Positions 17,615 through 26,327 of a stretch of DNA of 64,000 nt are shown in pieces (the first letter of the stretch is position 1; each line of letters begins with the position of its first letter). This DNA is from Sphingomonas immobilis. GTDB lineage: Bacteria; Pseudomonadota; Alphaproteobacteria; Sphingomonadales; Sphingomonadaceae. The stretch covers positions 123,502 to 187,501 of the forward strand of contig NZ_JAUQSZ010000010.1 in NCBI RefSeq assembly GCF_030580995.1, in the 5' to 3' direction. Below the pieces are notes generated by a model. It was given only the letters and a program-made list of their open reading frames with translations. It was not told the DNA's origin and did not search any database. Both the position numbers and the translations under genes were made by a program.

Positions 17615-20020
17615 CTATTTCGCGCCGAAATTGTAGCTCACGGTGACGCCATACGTTGCGGGATCGTTGCGTTGCACGCTGACGACGCTCAACGGCGCCC
17701 CGAACAGCAGCGCGTTTTCGTTGACCCGGCGGTTCAAAATATTTCGACCAAAGATCGCCAGTTCCAGACGATCGTCCATCAGCGAGATAGCGGCCCGGGC
17801 GTTGAGCGTTCCACCGGCCGGAAGTGTACTCGCGGCCTTTGTCGCGACGGCGTCGGTGGCAGTGAGCACGGAACCGTCCGTCGCATCATGATAGACCCCT
17901 GCGCCGTCGACATAATAGTTGAACGGCGCGATCGCCGTTGTCCCCTGCCACGCGTAATTCGCATTGAGCGTCGCCTTTCCGAAGCTCAGCTCTTTTTCGT
18001 AGGTGCCGGCAACGCTGAATGTCCATTCCGGCACTTGCTCAAAACGCTCTCGCGAGCGGTCAAAACCGGTGCCAGGGTCGACGTAGCTGACGTATTTGGG
18101 TTTCACATGGGCGCCGTTTGCCGACAGCGTGAAGCCGTCGAACAGAATCGCCGTCAGCTCCGCCTCGCCGCCGTAGAACCGCGCCTTGCCCGCGTTGCCG
18201 ACGATTGTCGCAGTACCTGTCGCGCTGGTCACGATCGTGTTGCGCTGGATATCGCTCACGTCGCTGAGAAATGCCGCGACGTTGAGCCGCAAACGCCGAT
18301 CGAAAAATTCGGTCTTGAAGCCGATTTCGTGCTCGCGCGCCGTTTCCGGCCGGAACGGAAGAAAGTTGCTCAAACCCCCTGCAGCGCGCAGATTCTCGCC
18401 GCCGGAACGGAAGCCCTTGCTCGTCTTGGCATAGACCAGAATGTCGGGGGTAATCTGGAAATTGAGCCCTGCGGTGTAGGAGACGCCGTCAAAACTGTCG
18501 CGCCGCTGGGCACGGCACGTGACCGGGTCTGCGCCGGTGATCGAACAGGCGACCAGTGTATTGCTGGCATCCGCCGTGCGGGTTTGATTGGTGAGAACAA
18601 TTCCCTTGTCCTCGACCGAATAGCGCAAACCGCCGGTGAAGGAGAGCTTGTCGGTAAAGTGCGCCGTCCCTTGCGCATAGAGGCCCATGCTGTCGGTCGC
18701 CACGTCGCCAATGAACAGCGCGGCGGTTTGAACCGCGGAGAGACGCGGGAGAAAGATTGCACGAGACTGATCTATGCCGCTTTCGTTGAAGTAAAATACG
18801 CCACTCGTGAAATCCAGGAAATCATGGAATGCCTTTCCCGTGATCTGAAATTCGCCGGAATATTGCTTCAGATCCTGCGCTCCGACGGAAGTCACGATAT
18901 TGTAGGGCGCGCCTTCCAGGTCATTGGTCGTGCTGGCTTTCACGCCCCGGTACCCGCCGATAAACTTCAATGCTCCGAAAAACGTATCCAGCGTTATCGT
19001 CGCGCTTGCGGTATTGGTGGTTGCGAAGGCGGGCATCAATGAGTTGAGCCTGACATTGTCCGTGCCGGCTACCGATGCGATGTAGTTCTGAAACAGGGCG
19101 TAGCCGCCTGGCACGGCCACGGCTGGGGCGGCGGGGCCGTTCGCTTCGAAATAGGCCTCCAAATTGGCGGCTGAACTGGGGCTGATGTATGCCGTTTGGA
19201 ATGGCCGCGCCTGGAAATCGGTGTGGAAATGTTCGCCGCTGAGCAGCACGCTCAACGTGTCGGTCACCTGGCCGAGAATCTTGATCCGCGCCGTCCAGCT
19301 GTTGCGATTGGCCATGTCGGTGCCGGTGTTGAGTTCGTGATAAAACCCGTCCCGCTTGGTTGCGGTAATCGCACCGCGAATGGCCAGCCGATCCGTAATG
19401 AGCGGGAAATTGAGGATGCCGGTGACCGAGCGTTCGTTGAACCGGCCATACGTCGCCGATACTTTTCCGCTGATGTTGTCGAGATCGGGGTTGTTGGTTT
19501 CCATCAGGATCGCGCCGCCCGTCGTGTTACGCCCGAAGAGCGTGCCCTGTGGCCCACGCAGAATCTGCGCGCTGCGAACATCCAGCAGATCAGCCGTCAA
19601 GCCGTAGGCGCGTCCCCAGTACAAACCGTCGACATAGGTTCCGACTGATGGGTCAAGAGTCGCGAGCACGTCGCTTTGATACTGGCCGCGAATTTGCAAG
19701 TTGACCGCAACTGGGGTCGAGCTTGCAATCTTGAGTGTGAAGCCCGGGGTGAGGCGAGCGAGGTCGGGGATTCGGACGGCATTCTGCTGCACAAGATTCG
19801 CGCCCGAATAGGCGGTGACGGCGACCGGAACTGCTTGAAGATTTTCGGAGATTTTACGTGCAGTTACAACGATATCCTGCAGGCCAGCCGAGCTGCTCGG
19901 CTCAACGGTTTTGTCGGGCGGTGTCGGAACGGTAGACGGTGCGCTTTGGGCATTGGCGGCTGTAGCCCAAAGGGCGACGCCGAGTGCGATGAGTGACGAA
20001 CGGCCAGCGGCAAACTTCAT
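17615..20020 (-). CDS. TonB-dependent outer-membrane receptor 1
   Basis: Energised outer-membrane transporter for large or scarce ligands; 801 residues. Seen: a signal peptide ('SLIALGVALWATAANAQS'), plug domain from about residue 45 with 'DIVVTARKISENLQAVPVAV' (TonB-box-like region preceding), 'ILRGPQGTLFGRNTTGGAI' near residue 155, and a C-terminal beta-barrel ending in 'YGVTVSYNFGAK'. Sphingomonads often use such receptors for uptake of steroids, aromatics or other hydrophobic compounds rather than siderophores, and the catabolic surroundings favour that. Two palindromic operators sit in the promoter region it shares with the divergent SDR gene at 20332. Ligand unknown. Confidence 0.93.
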   Translation of the reverse strand: MKFAAGRSSLIALGVALWATAANAQSAPSTVPTPPDKTVEPSSSAGLQDIVVTARKISENLQAVPVAVTAYSGANLVQQNAVRIPDLARLTPGFTLKIASSTPVAVNLQIRGQYQSDVLATLDPSVGTYVDGLYWGRAYGLTADLLDVRSAQILRGPQGTLFGRNTTGGAILMETNNPDLDNISGKVSATYGRFNERSVTGILNFPLITDRLAIRGAITATKRDGFYHELNTGTDMANRNSWTARIKILGQVTDTLSVLLSGEHFHTDFQARPFQTAYISPSSAANLEAYFEANGPAAPAVAVPGGYALFQNYIASVAGTDNVRLNSLMPAFATTNTASATITLDTFFGALKFIGGYRGVKASTTNDLEGAPYNIVTSVGAQDLKQYSGEFQITGKAFHDFLDFTSGVFYFNESGIDQSRAIFLPRLSAVQTAALFIGDVATDSMGLYAQGTAHFTDKLSFTGGLRYSVEDKGIVLTNQTRTADASNTLVACSITGADPVTCRAQRRDSFDGVSYTAGLNFQITPDILVYAKTSKGFRSGGENLRAAGGLSNFLPFRPETAREHEIGFKTEFFDRRLRLNVAAFLSDVSDIQRNTIVTSATGTATIVGNAGKARFYGGEAELTAILFDGFTLSANGAHVKPKYVSYVDPGTGFDRSRERFEQVPEWTFSVAGTYEKELSFGKATLNANYAWQGTTAIAPFNYYVDGAGVYHDATDGSVLTATDAVATKAASTLPAGGTLNARAAISLMDDRLELAIFGRNILNRRVNENALLFGAPLSVVSVQRNDPATYGVTVSYNFGAK

Positions 20021-20080
20021 AAATCAACCTCCCCTTTTATGGCCCGCTTTGTGCTGGCTCTGGCGAAGGCATCCGATATT

Positions 20081-20096
20081 TGGACCGTTCGGTCAA
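20081..20096 (+). promoter_or_regulatory. Candidate TetR-type operator, proximal to receptor gene
   Basis: TGGACCGTTCGGTCAA; 7-2-7 palindrome with one mismatch, 61 bases from the receptor start codon. Confidence 0.65.
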
Positions 20097-20101
20097 GGCA
20101 A

Positions 20102-20117
20102 TTGACCGAGCGGTCAA
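20102..20117 (+). promoter_or_regulatory. Candidate TetR-type operator, perfect palindrome
   Basis: TTGACCGAGCGGTCAA; perfect 7-2-7 palindrome and the best match among the eight sites. Five bases separate it from the neighbouring site. Confidence 0.7.
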
Positions 20118-20331
20118 TAATCTATTATCGTCGCGGGACTATCATCAGTGCGTCGCTCACTCAGTGCCCGGTGACGTCGAATTCGAAAACAAAATGACAG
20201 TGACGCGAGAGGATGGACGAAGTGCGATCGCGACGATCGATGATCCACAATGCCTACGACTTGCGCGAGCACCGCTCTAGGCCGTGGTCGCTCGTGTGCG
20301 GCCTGTTCGCCAACTAAGGGACGCCTTTTCC

Positions 20332-21180
20332 ATGAGCCTTTTCGATCTGACCGGCAAAGTCGCCGTCATCACAGGAGCCACGAAAGGAATCGGCCGGGGC
20401 ATTGCGGAGCAGATGACCGCGCACGGCGCTCGGGTCGTTGTCTCCAGCCGCAACGCGGAGGACTGTTCAGCCTTCGCCGCCGAATTGGACACGCGCTACG
20501 GAAAAGACGGTGCTCCCGTCGCCAAAGGCGCGACCTGCGATCTCGACGATCTCGCTGACATACAGCGGTTCGCCGAAGACGCGATCGAGGCTTTTGGCAG
20601 CGTCGATATTCTGGTTTGCAACGCGGCAGTCCTGCCGTTCATCGGCCCGTCGGTTCAAACGCCGCCCGACACGTTCACCCAGATTCTCAATACCAATATT
20701 CACCACAACTTTCGGCTCGTCCAAGCTCTGCGTCCGGCCATTGCCGCACAAGGCGGCGGATCGATTGTTCTCGTTGGCTCCATCGCCGGTCATGCGCCGA
20801 GCCCAAATTTGATGGCATATGCCGCGGCCAAAGCCGGAGTGTCCCACATGGCGCGCTGTCTCGCCGACGAACTGGTCGGCGAGAAGATTCGCGTCAATTG
20901 CGTAGCGCCGGGTTTCATCCGCAGCTTCAGCTCGGCGCCGGTGGTGGCGGACGAGCAGGCGATGGTACATATTGTCGGTTCGGTACCCCTCAAGCGGATC
21001 GGCGAGCCGGAAGATATCGCTGGCGCGGCGATCTTCCTGTCTTCGCGCGCGGGCTCTTATGTGACCGGGGCCACTATCCTTGTCGATGGCGGACGCCTGC
21101 AGCTGTCACCCCCGTCGCCCGCCGGGCACGATCCGACCTCGGCCTTGCGCGCAAGCGCGGAGCGCCTCAATAAAAACTGA
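20332..21180 (+). CDS. Short-chain dehydrogenase/reductase (classical SDR)
   Basis: NAD(P)-dependent oxidoreductase, 282 residues. Seen: 'VAVITGATKGIGRGIAEQM' at residue 9, 'LVCNAAVLPF' near residue 95, 'VLVGSIAGHAPSP' with the catalytic Ser, 'YAAAKAGVSHMARCLADEL' (Tyr-x3-Lys) near residue 163, and the family's C-terminal 'YVTGATILVDGGRLQ'. Start ATG 20332 gives the normal spacing to the Rossmann motif; an upstream extension to 20284 has no family support. Divergent from the TonB receptor and probably cotranscribed with the CoA transferase 80 bases downstream. Likely acts on a 3-hydroxyacyl or hydroxy-alicyclic intermediate; unproven. Confidence 0.92.
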   Translation: MSLFDLTGKVAVITGATKGIGRGIAEQMTAHGARVVVSSRNAEDCSAFAAELDTRYGKDGAPVAKGATCDLDDLADIQRFAEDAIEAFGSVDILVCNAAVLPFIGPSVQTPPDTFTQILNTNIHHNFRLVQALRPAIAAQGGGSIVLVGSIAGHAPSPNLMAYAAAKAGVSHMARCLADELVGEKIRVNCVAPGFIRSFSSAPVVADEQAMVHIVGSVPLKRIGEPEDIAGAAIFLSSRAGSYVTGATILVDGGRLQLSPPSPAGHDPTSALRASAERLNKN

Positions 21181-21261
21181 CCCACCCTCAACTGTAAGCG
21201 CGGGGGGTGCCAGCGCACCGATCGGCGACCCTCAACTTCTCGTCACACGGAGTATGTGAGC

Positions 21262-22473
21262 ATGAGCAGACCTCTGGAAGGTATCAAAGTCGTCGAGGTC
21301 GCAATGTGGGCATTTGTGCCTTCAGCCGGCGCGGTGCTGGCTGATCTGGGTGCCGATGTCATCAAGGTTGAGCCGCCAACGGGTGATCCCATCCGCGGCC
21401 TCGTAACCGGTGGTCTTGGCGAGACCAACGGTCTGAATTTTATGTTCGAGATCTTCAATCGCGGCAAGCGCAGCATCACACTGGATCTGAAGCTGGAGGG
21501 CGCGCTCGATGTGCTGCATAAACTGCTCGCCGACGCCGATGTCTTTCTGACCAACCTGCTGCCGGCCGCGCGACGGTCCATGAGCATCGATGTCGATGCC
21601 ATAACCGCGCGACATCCCAATCTCATTTACGCCGTCGGCAGCGGACAAGGCGCTCATGGGCCCGATGCCGAAAAGGGAGGCTATGATAATATCTCTTTCT
21701 GGGCGCGCTGCGGAATTGCGTCCGCTGTGACACCGGCAGGCCAGCCATATCCGGTCGGGATGCCTGGAGGTGCTTTTGGCGACGGACTTAGCGGGGCCAT
21801 CTTCGCTGGCGGTATCGCCGCGGCAATTGCGCAGCGCGCGATGACCGGCAAAGCGTCCGTGGTCGATGCCTCTCTCCTCGCCACCGGCATGTGGGCAATG
21901 CAGCCTGGTATTGTCGGCTCGTCATTGGCCGGGCTCGAAGAAATGCCGAAGCCCGGACGTCTCGTCCTGCCCAATCCGCTGGTCAACACCTATCGCACCT
22001 CGGACGGGCGCTTCGTTTCACTCTGCATGTTGCAAGGCCAACGCTATTGGCCGGGTCTCTGCGTCGCAATCGGTCGCCCGGATCTCGCGACGGACCCGCG
22101 CTTCGAAAAAGAGCCTGACCGCGTCGCGAACATAAGCGCGTGCGTCGCGGTTTTGGATGAGGTTTTCGCCACCGGAACGCTTTCGGAGTGGCGCGACCGA
22201 CTGGCTACTCAGGACGGGCAATGGGACGTCGTGCAAAAGGTTGGAGAGCTTGCCTCTGACGAGTCCGCATTGGCAAACCGCTTCATCCAGGATGTCGATT
22301 ATGGCGATGGTCGCAGTCTCAAGATGGTCAGCGTTCCCGTGCAATTCGATCGAGAAGCGGTGACGCCGCAGCGCGGCCCTGAGCTTGGCGCCGACAGCGA
22401 CGGAGTGCTCACCAGCCTTGGCTACAGCGATGATGAAATCCTCGATCTGAAGATCGCCGGCATTGTCTTCTGA
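21262..22473 (+). CDS. CaiB/BaiF family III CoA transferase 1
   Basis: Moves CoA between carboxylic acids, activating or recycling a pathway acid; cytoplasmic homodimer. About 403 residues. Seen: N-terminal 'LEGIKVVEVAMWAFVPSAG', 'ADLGADVIKVEPP' near residue 30, 'FNRGKRSITLDLK' near residue 70, and the catalytic aspartate in 'GGAFGDGLSGAIFAGGI' near residue 175. GTG 21256 two codons upstream is an alternative start. It follows the SDR on the same strand. One of three paralogues in the island (also 28808 and 35343); this one has the extra 'LVTGGLGETNGLNFMFE' insertion typical of a distinct subgroup. Confidence 0.9.
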   Translation: MSRPLEGIKVVEVAMWAFVPSAGAVLADLGADVIKVEPPTGDPIRGLVTGGLGETNGLNFMFEIFNRGKRSITLDLKLEGALDVLHKLLADADVFLTNLLPAARRSMSIDVDAITARHPNLIYAVGSGQGAHGPDAEKGGYDNISFWARCGIASAVTPAGQPYPVGMPGGAFGDGLSGAIFAGGIAAAIAQRAMTGKASVVDASLLATGMWAMQPGIVGSSLAGLEEMPKPGRLVLPNPLVNTYRTSDGRFVSLCMLQGQRYWPGLCVAIGRPDLATDPRFEKEPDRVANISACVAVLDEVFATGTLSEWRDRLATQDGQWDVVQKVGELASDESALANRFIQDVDYGDGRSLKMVSVPVQFDREAVTPQRGPELGADSDGVLTSLGYSDDEILDLKIAGIVF

Positions 22474-22606
22474 GAGAATTTGTGCCGGTAGGGGGGACGG
22501 GCAACCGGCTTAGCAAAAAGGGTCTTCCGAACACCCGAAGGTCGCGAGTACGCGGGGCCGCCTTTCAGGGGTTCGCGAGGTTTGCTCGTGTCTCGTCGGT
22601 ACGTAG

Positions 22607-22638
22607 AAAGACGCGCGGGACAAAACCCGCGCGTCTTT
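22607..22638 (+). terminator. Strong hairpin terminator after CoA transferase 1
   Basis: Perfect 13-bp arms (AAAGACGCGCGGG and its complement) around a six-base loop, 134 bases after the stop; the A- and T-rich stem ends make it usable on either strand. Confidence 0.7.
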
Positions 22639-23175
22639 CATCCGTCGGGCGTCCTCGGAATCTTCGGGGATCGCGCAAGTGAGCGGCTGGATGGCCTCTC
22701 CAGCCGCGCGCCCTTCCGCGGCGACGATGCAGGCGGCCGTCCAGCGCCGCAATCCGCCGACGATTTCGTTACCGGTAAAAGAGGGACTCGGCGCCAGCGA
22801 ATTGGTAGCCTCAACCATCACGACGCCGTCGTAAACGGCAGACCCAGACCGGTTGGCTGCCCGCTTTGCGCACGCTCGGCAAGACATCGGCAAAATCGGG
22901 AGGACGCTTCGCGAAGCACATGTTGGTCCTGCTGACGACCAGCCTGTCGAGCGGTATAAAGTCGAGTTTCGGAGCTGGCGACTGACCGAATATCCGCCTA
23001 TCGTCACCGTCCACTCCGAGAGCGAGAGAATCGAGCTTCGGGTCCGCTGAATGCTTGCTCGGAACGTTCGCGTTTTAATAGCGGGCCTGCGGCATCGCTG
23101 ATGCGATCCCGCGTCAATACCCTCCCCTCACAACATTTCCCTATGTCGCCAAGCCCAGCGGAACGATATCCCTTA

Positions 23176-23191
23176 TGGACCGCCCGGTCCT
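23176..23191 (+). promoter_or_regulatory. Candidate TetR-type operator upstream of the D-2-hydroxyacid dehydrogenase
   Basis: TGGACCGCCCGGTCCT; perfect 6-2-6 core, same 16-bp layout as the receptor sites, about 150 bases before the start at 23339. Confidence 0.55.
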
Positions 23192-23338
23192 CATAATGTT
23201 TAAGCCGCTCAAACCGTGCCAGATGATGAGAAACTACATGATCGAAGCGGAAAGGGATCGTTTTGGCAACGAAGCTACCGCTTTCACACTGAGAGACGTT
23301 AGAAAACCGGATATCTTAACTGAACAGGAGTCCTATCA

Positions 23339-24286
23339 ATGGAGATGACATCCGCACCTCCGGCGATCCTCTTGCTACATCCCCTTCTCAATCGTATTTC
23401 ACCGCGGCTTAAGACGATCGCCGAAATCTGTTCGTTGGAAGATCTGAACCGCACTCCGTCGGTTGCGCACCGCGTCCGAGTAATTGCGTCGATCGGCACG
23501 ATACCTTTCAACGCAGCGGTGCTGGATCAATTGCCTGCGCTTGGCGCAATTGTCTGTATGAGCGCTGGCTACGATGCAATCGATACTGGATTGCTGACAC
23601 AGCGTGGCATCTTGCTCGCGAATGCACCTGGGGCCGGAACCGATGACGTCGCGGAACTCTCGCTCGCGCTGGCCCTCGCATCCTTGCGCCGCATTCAGGG
23701 GGGTGACGCGCTCGTGCGCGGCGGTGGCTGGACCGCAGCGAACCGCGGCGAACGACGTCGCTCGCTGTTCCGGTCGAACGTCGGCATTGTCGGTCTCGGA
23801 AGCATTGGCCAACGCGCCGCCCGGCTATTTCGCGCTATCGGTGCAGAGGTGGCATGGTGGGGGCCGCGCGAGAAACCCAAAGCCTCGTATCCCCGCGCGA
23901 CAACGCTCAGGGCGCTTGCAGAGCAGAGCGATGTTCTGGTTCTCACCCTGCCCCTATCCGAAGAGACTCGCGGACTGGTCGATCGCACGGTGATTGATGC
24001 GCTCGGCCCCGATGGCCTGCTCATTAATGTCGCACGCGGGCCGATCGTAGACGAGGATGCTCTTTGCAATGCGCTCGTGGAAGGAAGATTGGGTGCAGCG
24101 GCTCTCGACGTCTTCGTAGAGGAGCCCACACCGGCGTCACGATGGGCGAACGTTCCCAATGTGCTTCTTTCCCCACACGCCGGCGCTTACACCTTCGACG
24201 CAGCGGAGCGGCTCAACGACCTCGTCGTCGCGAATATCGCGCGATTCCTTACGGACGGCACGCTGCTGACGCCGGTCAGGGCGTGA
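23339..24286 (+). CDS. D-isomer-specific 2-hydroxyacid dehydrogenase
   Basis: NAD(P)-dependent interconversion of 2-oxo and D-2-hydroxy acids; 315 residues, normal length. Seen: the split catalytic domain followed by the Rossmann motif 'VGIVGLGSIGQRAARLF' near residue 145, 'LINVARGPIVDEDAL' with the substrate Arg near residue 230, the Glu in 'VFVEEPTP', and catalytic His in 'LLSPHAGAYT' near residue 280. Ribosome-binding site ACAGGAG before ATG 23339. The stop overlaps the next ATG (TGATG), so it is coupled to the hydrolase. Hydroxypyruvate/glyoxylate reductases are the closest well-known relatives, but the true acid is unknown. Confidence 0.92.
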   Translation: MEMTSAPPAILLLHPLLNRISPRLKTIAEICSLEDLNRTPSVAHRVRVIASIGTIPFNAAVLDQLPALGAIVCMSAGYDAIDTGLLTQRGILLANAPGAGTDDVAELSLALALASLRRIQGGDALVRGGGWTAANRGERRRSLFRSNVGIVGLGSIGQRAARLFRAIGAEVAWWGPREKPKASYPRATTLRALAEQSDVLVLTLPLSEETRGLVDRTVIDALGPDGLLINVARGPIVDEDALCNALVEGRLGAAALDVFVEEPTPASRWANVPNVLLSPHAGAYTFDAAERLNDLVVANIARFLTDGTLLTPVRA

Positions 24287-25158
24287 TGCCTGCGCCCCTC
24301 TGGTTTCGCGACGCCATTGCTTTCGCGCCGCAGCGTTCCACCATATCCGTTGCAAACGCCATTCTCGAGATCGAACAATGGGGCGCCGGGCGCGGAGTAC
24401 CCTTACTCCTTTTGCACGGGCACCGTGCGAACATATCCTGGTGGCATTTCACCGCACCGCTGCTCGCGACGGATTACGACGTTACCGCCCTCGGCTTTTC
24501 CGGGATGGGAGGCTCCTCGTGGCGGCCCCTTTACACAATCGAGACATTCCTGCTCGAAGCGCGCGCGGTAGCGGAACGACTCATGGAGGAAACCGGCCAG
24601 AAGCCCGTCATCATCGGTCATTCGTTGGGCGGCCACATCGGTGCGGAACTGGCGCATCACGACAATAGCGTGCTGAGCGGGTTGATCATAATCGATGCCG
24701 GGCCAATCGCGGCCGAACGGGTCAGCGACGCGCCGGCCGCAGGCCGCTCGCCACGCGAGCTTACGGTAATGCAAGATCGTAATGCTCTGGTCAGCCGGTT
24801 TCGTCCGATGCCGACGGGGCCGGGGGTCGATCGCTACATCCTCGATCATGTCGCCGAACACGCGGTTGCGCCCGTCGCCGGCGGTTGGTCGTGGCGCGTA
24901 GATCCCGACTTACCGTCATCCCTCGGTGCCGCGCGCGCCGCTACGCGGTTCAGCGACCTGCCCTGTCGCGTCGCTCAGATCCACGGCGCGGAATCGCCGG
25001 TTATGGGACCGCGCGACGTCGCGCGTTTCCTGAAGGTCGCGCCACCGGGAACGCCCGCGGTCGCGATCCCTGCAGCCGGCCATCACGTGCTGCTGGAACA
25101 GCCAATCGCGATGGTCGCCGCGATCCGTGCGCTGCTGGCGACGCATTTCGCGCGGTAA
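24286..25158 (+). CDS. Alpha/beta hydrolase 1
   Basis: Hydrolase of 290 residues. Seen: oxyanion-hole region 'LLLLHGHRANISWWH' near residue 38, nucleophile elbow 'GHSLGGHIG' (Ser) near residue 108, and the catalytic His in 'AAGHHVLLEQP' near residue 265. ATG 24286 shares bases with the preceding stop; the open frame upstream of it belongs to another gene. It resembles the second hydrolase at 36566 across the whole length ('LLLLHG', 'SW', 'GMGGSxWR', terminal 'GHHV'), so the two are paralogues. Candidate reactions are ester or C-C bond (meta-cleavage-like) hydrolysis of a pathway intermediate. Confidence 0.9.
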   Translation: MPAPLWFRDAIAFAPQRSTISVANAILEIEQWGAGRGVPLLLLHGHRANISWWHFTAPLLATDYDVTALGFSGMGGSSWRPLYTIETFLLEARAVAERLMEETGQKPVIIGHSLGGHIGAELAHHDNSVLSGLIIIDAGPIAAERVSDAPAAGRSPRELTVMQDRNALVSRFRPMPTGPGVDRYILDHVAEHAVAPVAGGWSWRVDPDLPSSLGAARAATRFSDLPCRVAQIHGAESPVMGPRDVARFLKVAPPGTPAVAIPAAGHHVLLEQPIAMVAAIRALLATHFAR

Positions 25159-26313
25159 CTATGCCCCGCGCGGCAGGCCCAGTTGCCGCGTTGCCACGAT
25201 ATCGCACTGGATCTCGTACGCGCCCGCTGCAATCGCGCTGGCGATCGTGAAGCTGTGCGCCCAGGACAATTGCCAATCCCCGCCGATCGGCTCTTCGGAT
25301 AGCACCTCCGGCATCCATGTCGAAACGAAGTCGTTGAAGGCCATGATGCATTCCTTCGCCGACATCCGCGCGACGCTCGCATCTTCGCTCGGCGGCAGGT
25401 TGCGCGCCCGCTGGTCTACCACTTCATAGGATATCAGTCGCGAAGCCTCGCACTTCGCCAGCACGATCCCAGCGTCGCGCTGGACGAGCGGATCGTTGTC
25501 GAATGTTCCGCGACGTTTCAGCTCCTTTACCGCCTGATGCATCGCATCGTGGATAATCTGATAACGCTGCACACCGACGCGCTCGTAATTGAGCGCGTAG
25601 GTCACCGGTTCCCAACCGCGATTTTCCTCAAATAGCCGATTTTCGACATGCACCCGAACATTGTCGAAATAGACCTCGTGCAGGTGCCCGTCCTCGACGA
25701 TACCGGGGAAGGGCCGGATCGTGATGCCCGGCGATTTCATATCGACCAGCAGGATCGTGATGTCACGTCTTGCGGGGCCCGACCGGGTGAGTAGGAAACC
25801 CCATTCGGCAAGCCGCGCATAAGACGTCCACACCTTCATTCCGTTGACGACATATTCTTCGCCTACACGAACCGATTTCGTCTGCATTGCTGCAAGATCG
25901 GAGCCGGCCGATGGTTCGGAAAAAAGCTGACACCAGATGACGTCGCCGGCGATAATGGGCGGCAGGAAGCGCTCGCGCTGCTCGGCACTGGCGTATTTCA
26001 TCAGCGCCGGCCCGAGCCAATTGACGTTCATATATTGCGGACCGCGCGGTTCGCCGCGCGGCCACATCTCTTCACCCAGGATGAAATGCTCCCAGGGTTC
26101 GCCGTCCCCGCCGCCGAATTCCTTCGGCCAATGCTGAACAAGCAACCCCTCCTTTGCCAGCTTGCCTGCGAACACGCGGCCTGCCTTTGCCTGCTCGGGC
26201 GAAGCGAGCCCGTGGCGGTGGATTTCTGGCCAATCCTCGGGGAGGTCGCGATCGATGATCGATCGTACACGCTCACGATATTTACGTTGAGCTTCTGGCC
26301 AGCCAAATTCCAT
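25159..26313 (-). CDS. Acyl-CoA dehydrogenase, probable catalytic subunit of a two-gene pair
   Basis: FAD enzyme introducing an alpha-beta double bond into an acyl-CoA; 384 residues. Seen: 'WCQLFSEPSAGSDLAAMQT' near residue 128 (FAD/substrate loop), 'NGMKVWTSYA' near residue 158, the likely catalytic base in 'ALNYERVGVQR' near residue 245, and C-terminal 'EIQCDIVATRQLGLPRG'. It abuts the next gene upstream (26328) with a 14-base gap. Pairing with a short ACAD partner is characteristic of the FadE-type heteromeric dehydrogenases used on steroid side chains and other bulky substrates. Its stop abuts that of the convergent hydrolase with no spacer. Confidence 0.9.
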   Translation of the reverse strand: MEFGWPEAQRKYRERVRSIIDRDLPEDWPEIHRHGLASPEQAKAGRVFAGKLAKEGLLVQHWPKEFGGGDGEPWEHFILGEEMWPRGEPRGPQYMNVNWLGPALMKYASAEQRERFLPPIIAGDVIWCQLFSEPSAGSDLAAMQTKSVRVGEEYVVNGMKVWTSYARLAEWGFLLTRSGPARRDITILLVDMKSPGITIRPFPGIVEDGHLHEVYFDNVRVHVENRLFEENRGWEPVTYALNYERVGVQRYQIIHDAMHQAVKELKRRGTFDNDPLVQRDAGIVLAKCEASRLISYEVVDQRARNLPPSEDASVARMSAKECIMAFNDFVSTWMPEVLSEEPIGGDWQLSWAHSFTIASAIAAGAYEIQCDIVATRQLGLPRGA

Positions 26314-26327
26314 GTCAGTCTCCTGAT

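Larger units (their letters stand above)
20021..20331. promoter_or_regulatory. Divergent regulatory region with two palindromic operators
   Basis: 311-base region between the TonB receptor (minus) and the SDR (plus). It holds two 16-bp palindromes (20081-20096 and 20102-20117) whose centres are 21 bp apart, two helical turns, so two repressor dimers would bind the same face. No other gene is visible here. Confidence 0.6.
22474..23338. other. 865-base gap without a supported gene
   Basis: Contains a strong hairpin terminator (22607-22638) after the CoA transferase and one palindromic operator (23176-23191) before the dehydrogenase. A 165-codon open frame on the minus strand (22510-23007) has no recognisable motif and crosses the terminator hairpin, so I do not call it a gene. 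It may be a decayed remnant. Confidence 0.5.

Noticed and set aside
17672..19042. 456-codon plus-strand frame
   Set aside because: Antisense to TonB receptor 1, no family features.
22510..23007. 165-codon minus-strand frame in the 22.5-23.3 kb gap
   Set aside because: No recognisable motif and it spans the terminator hairpin.
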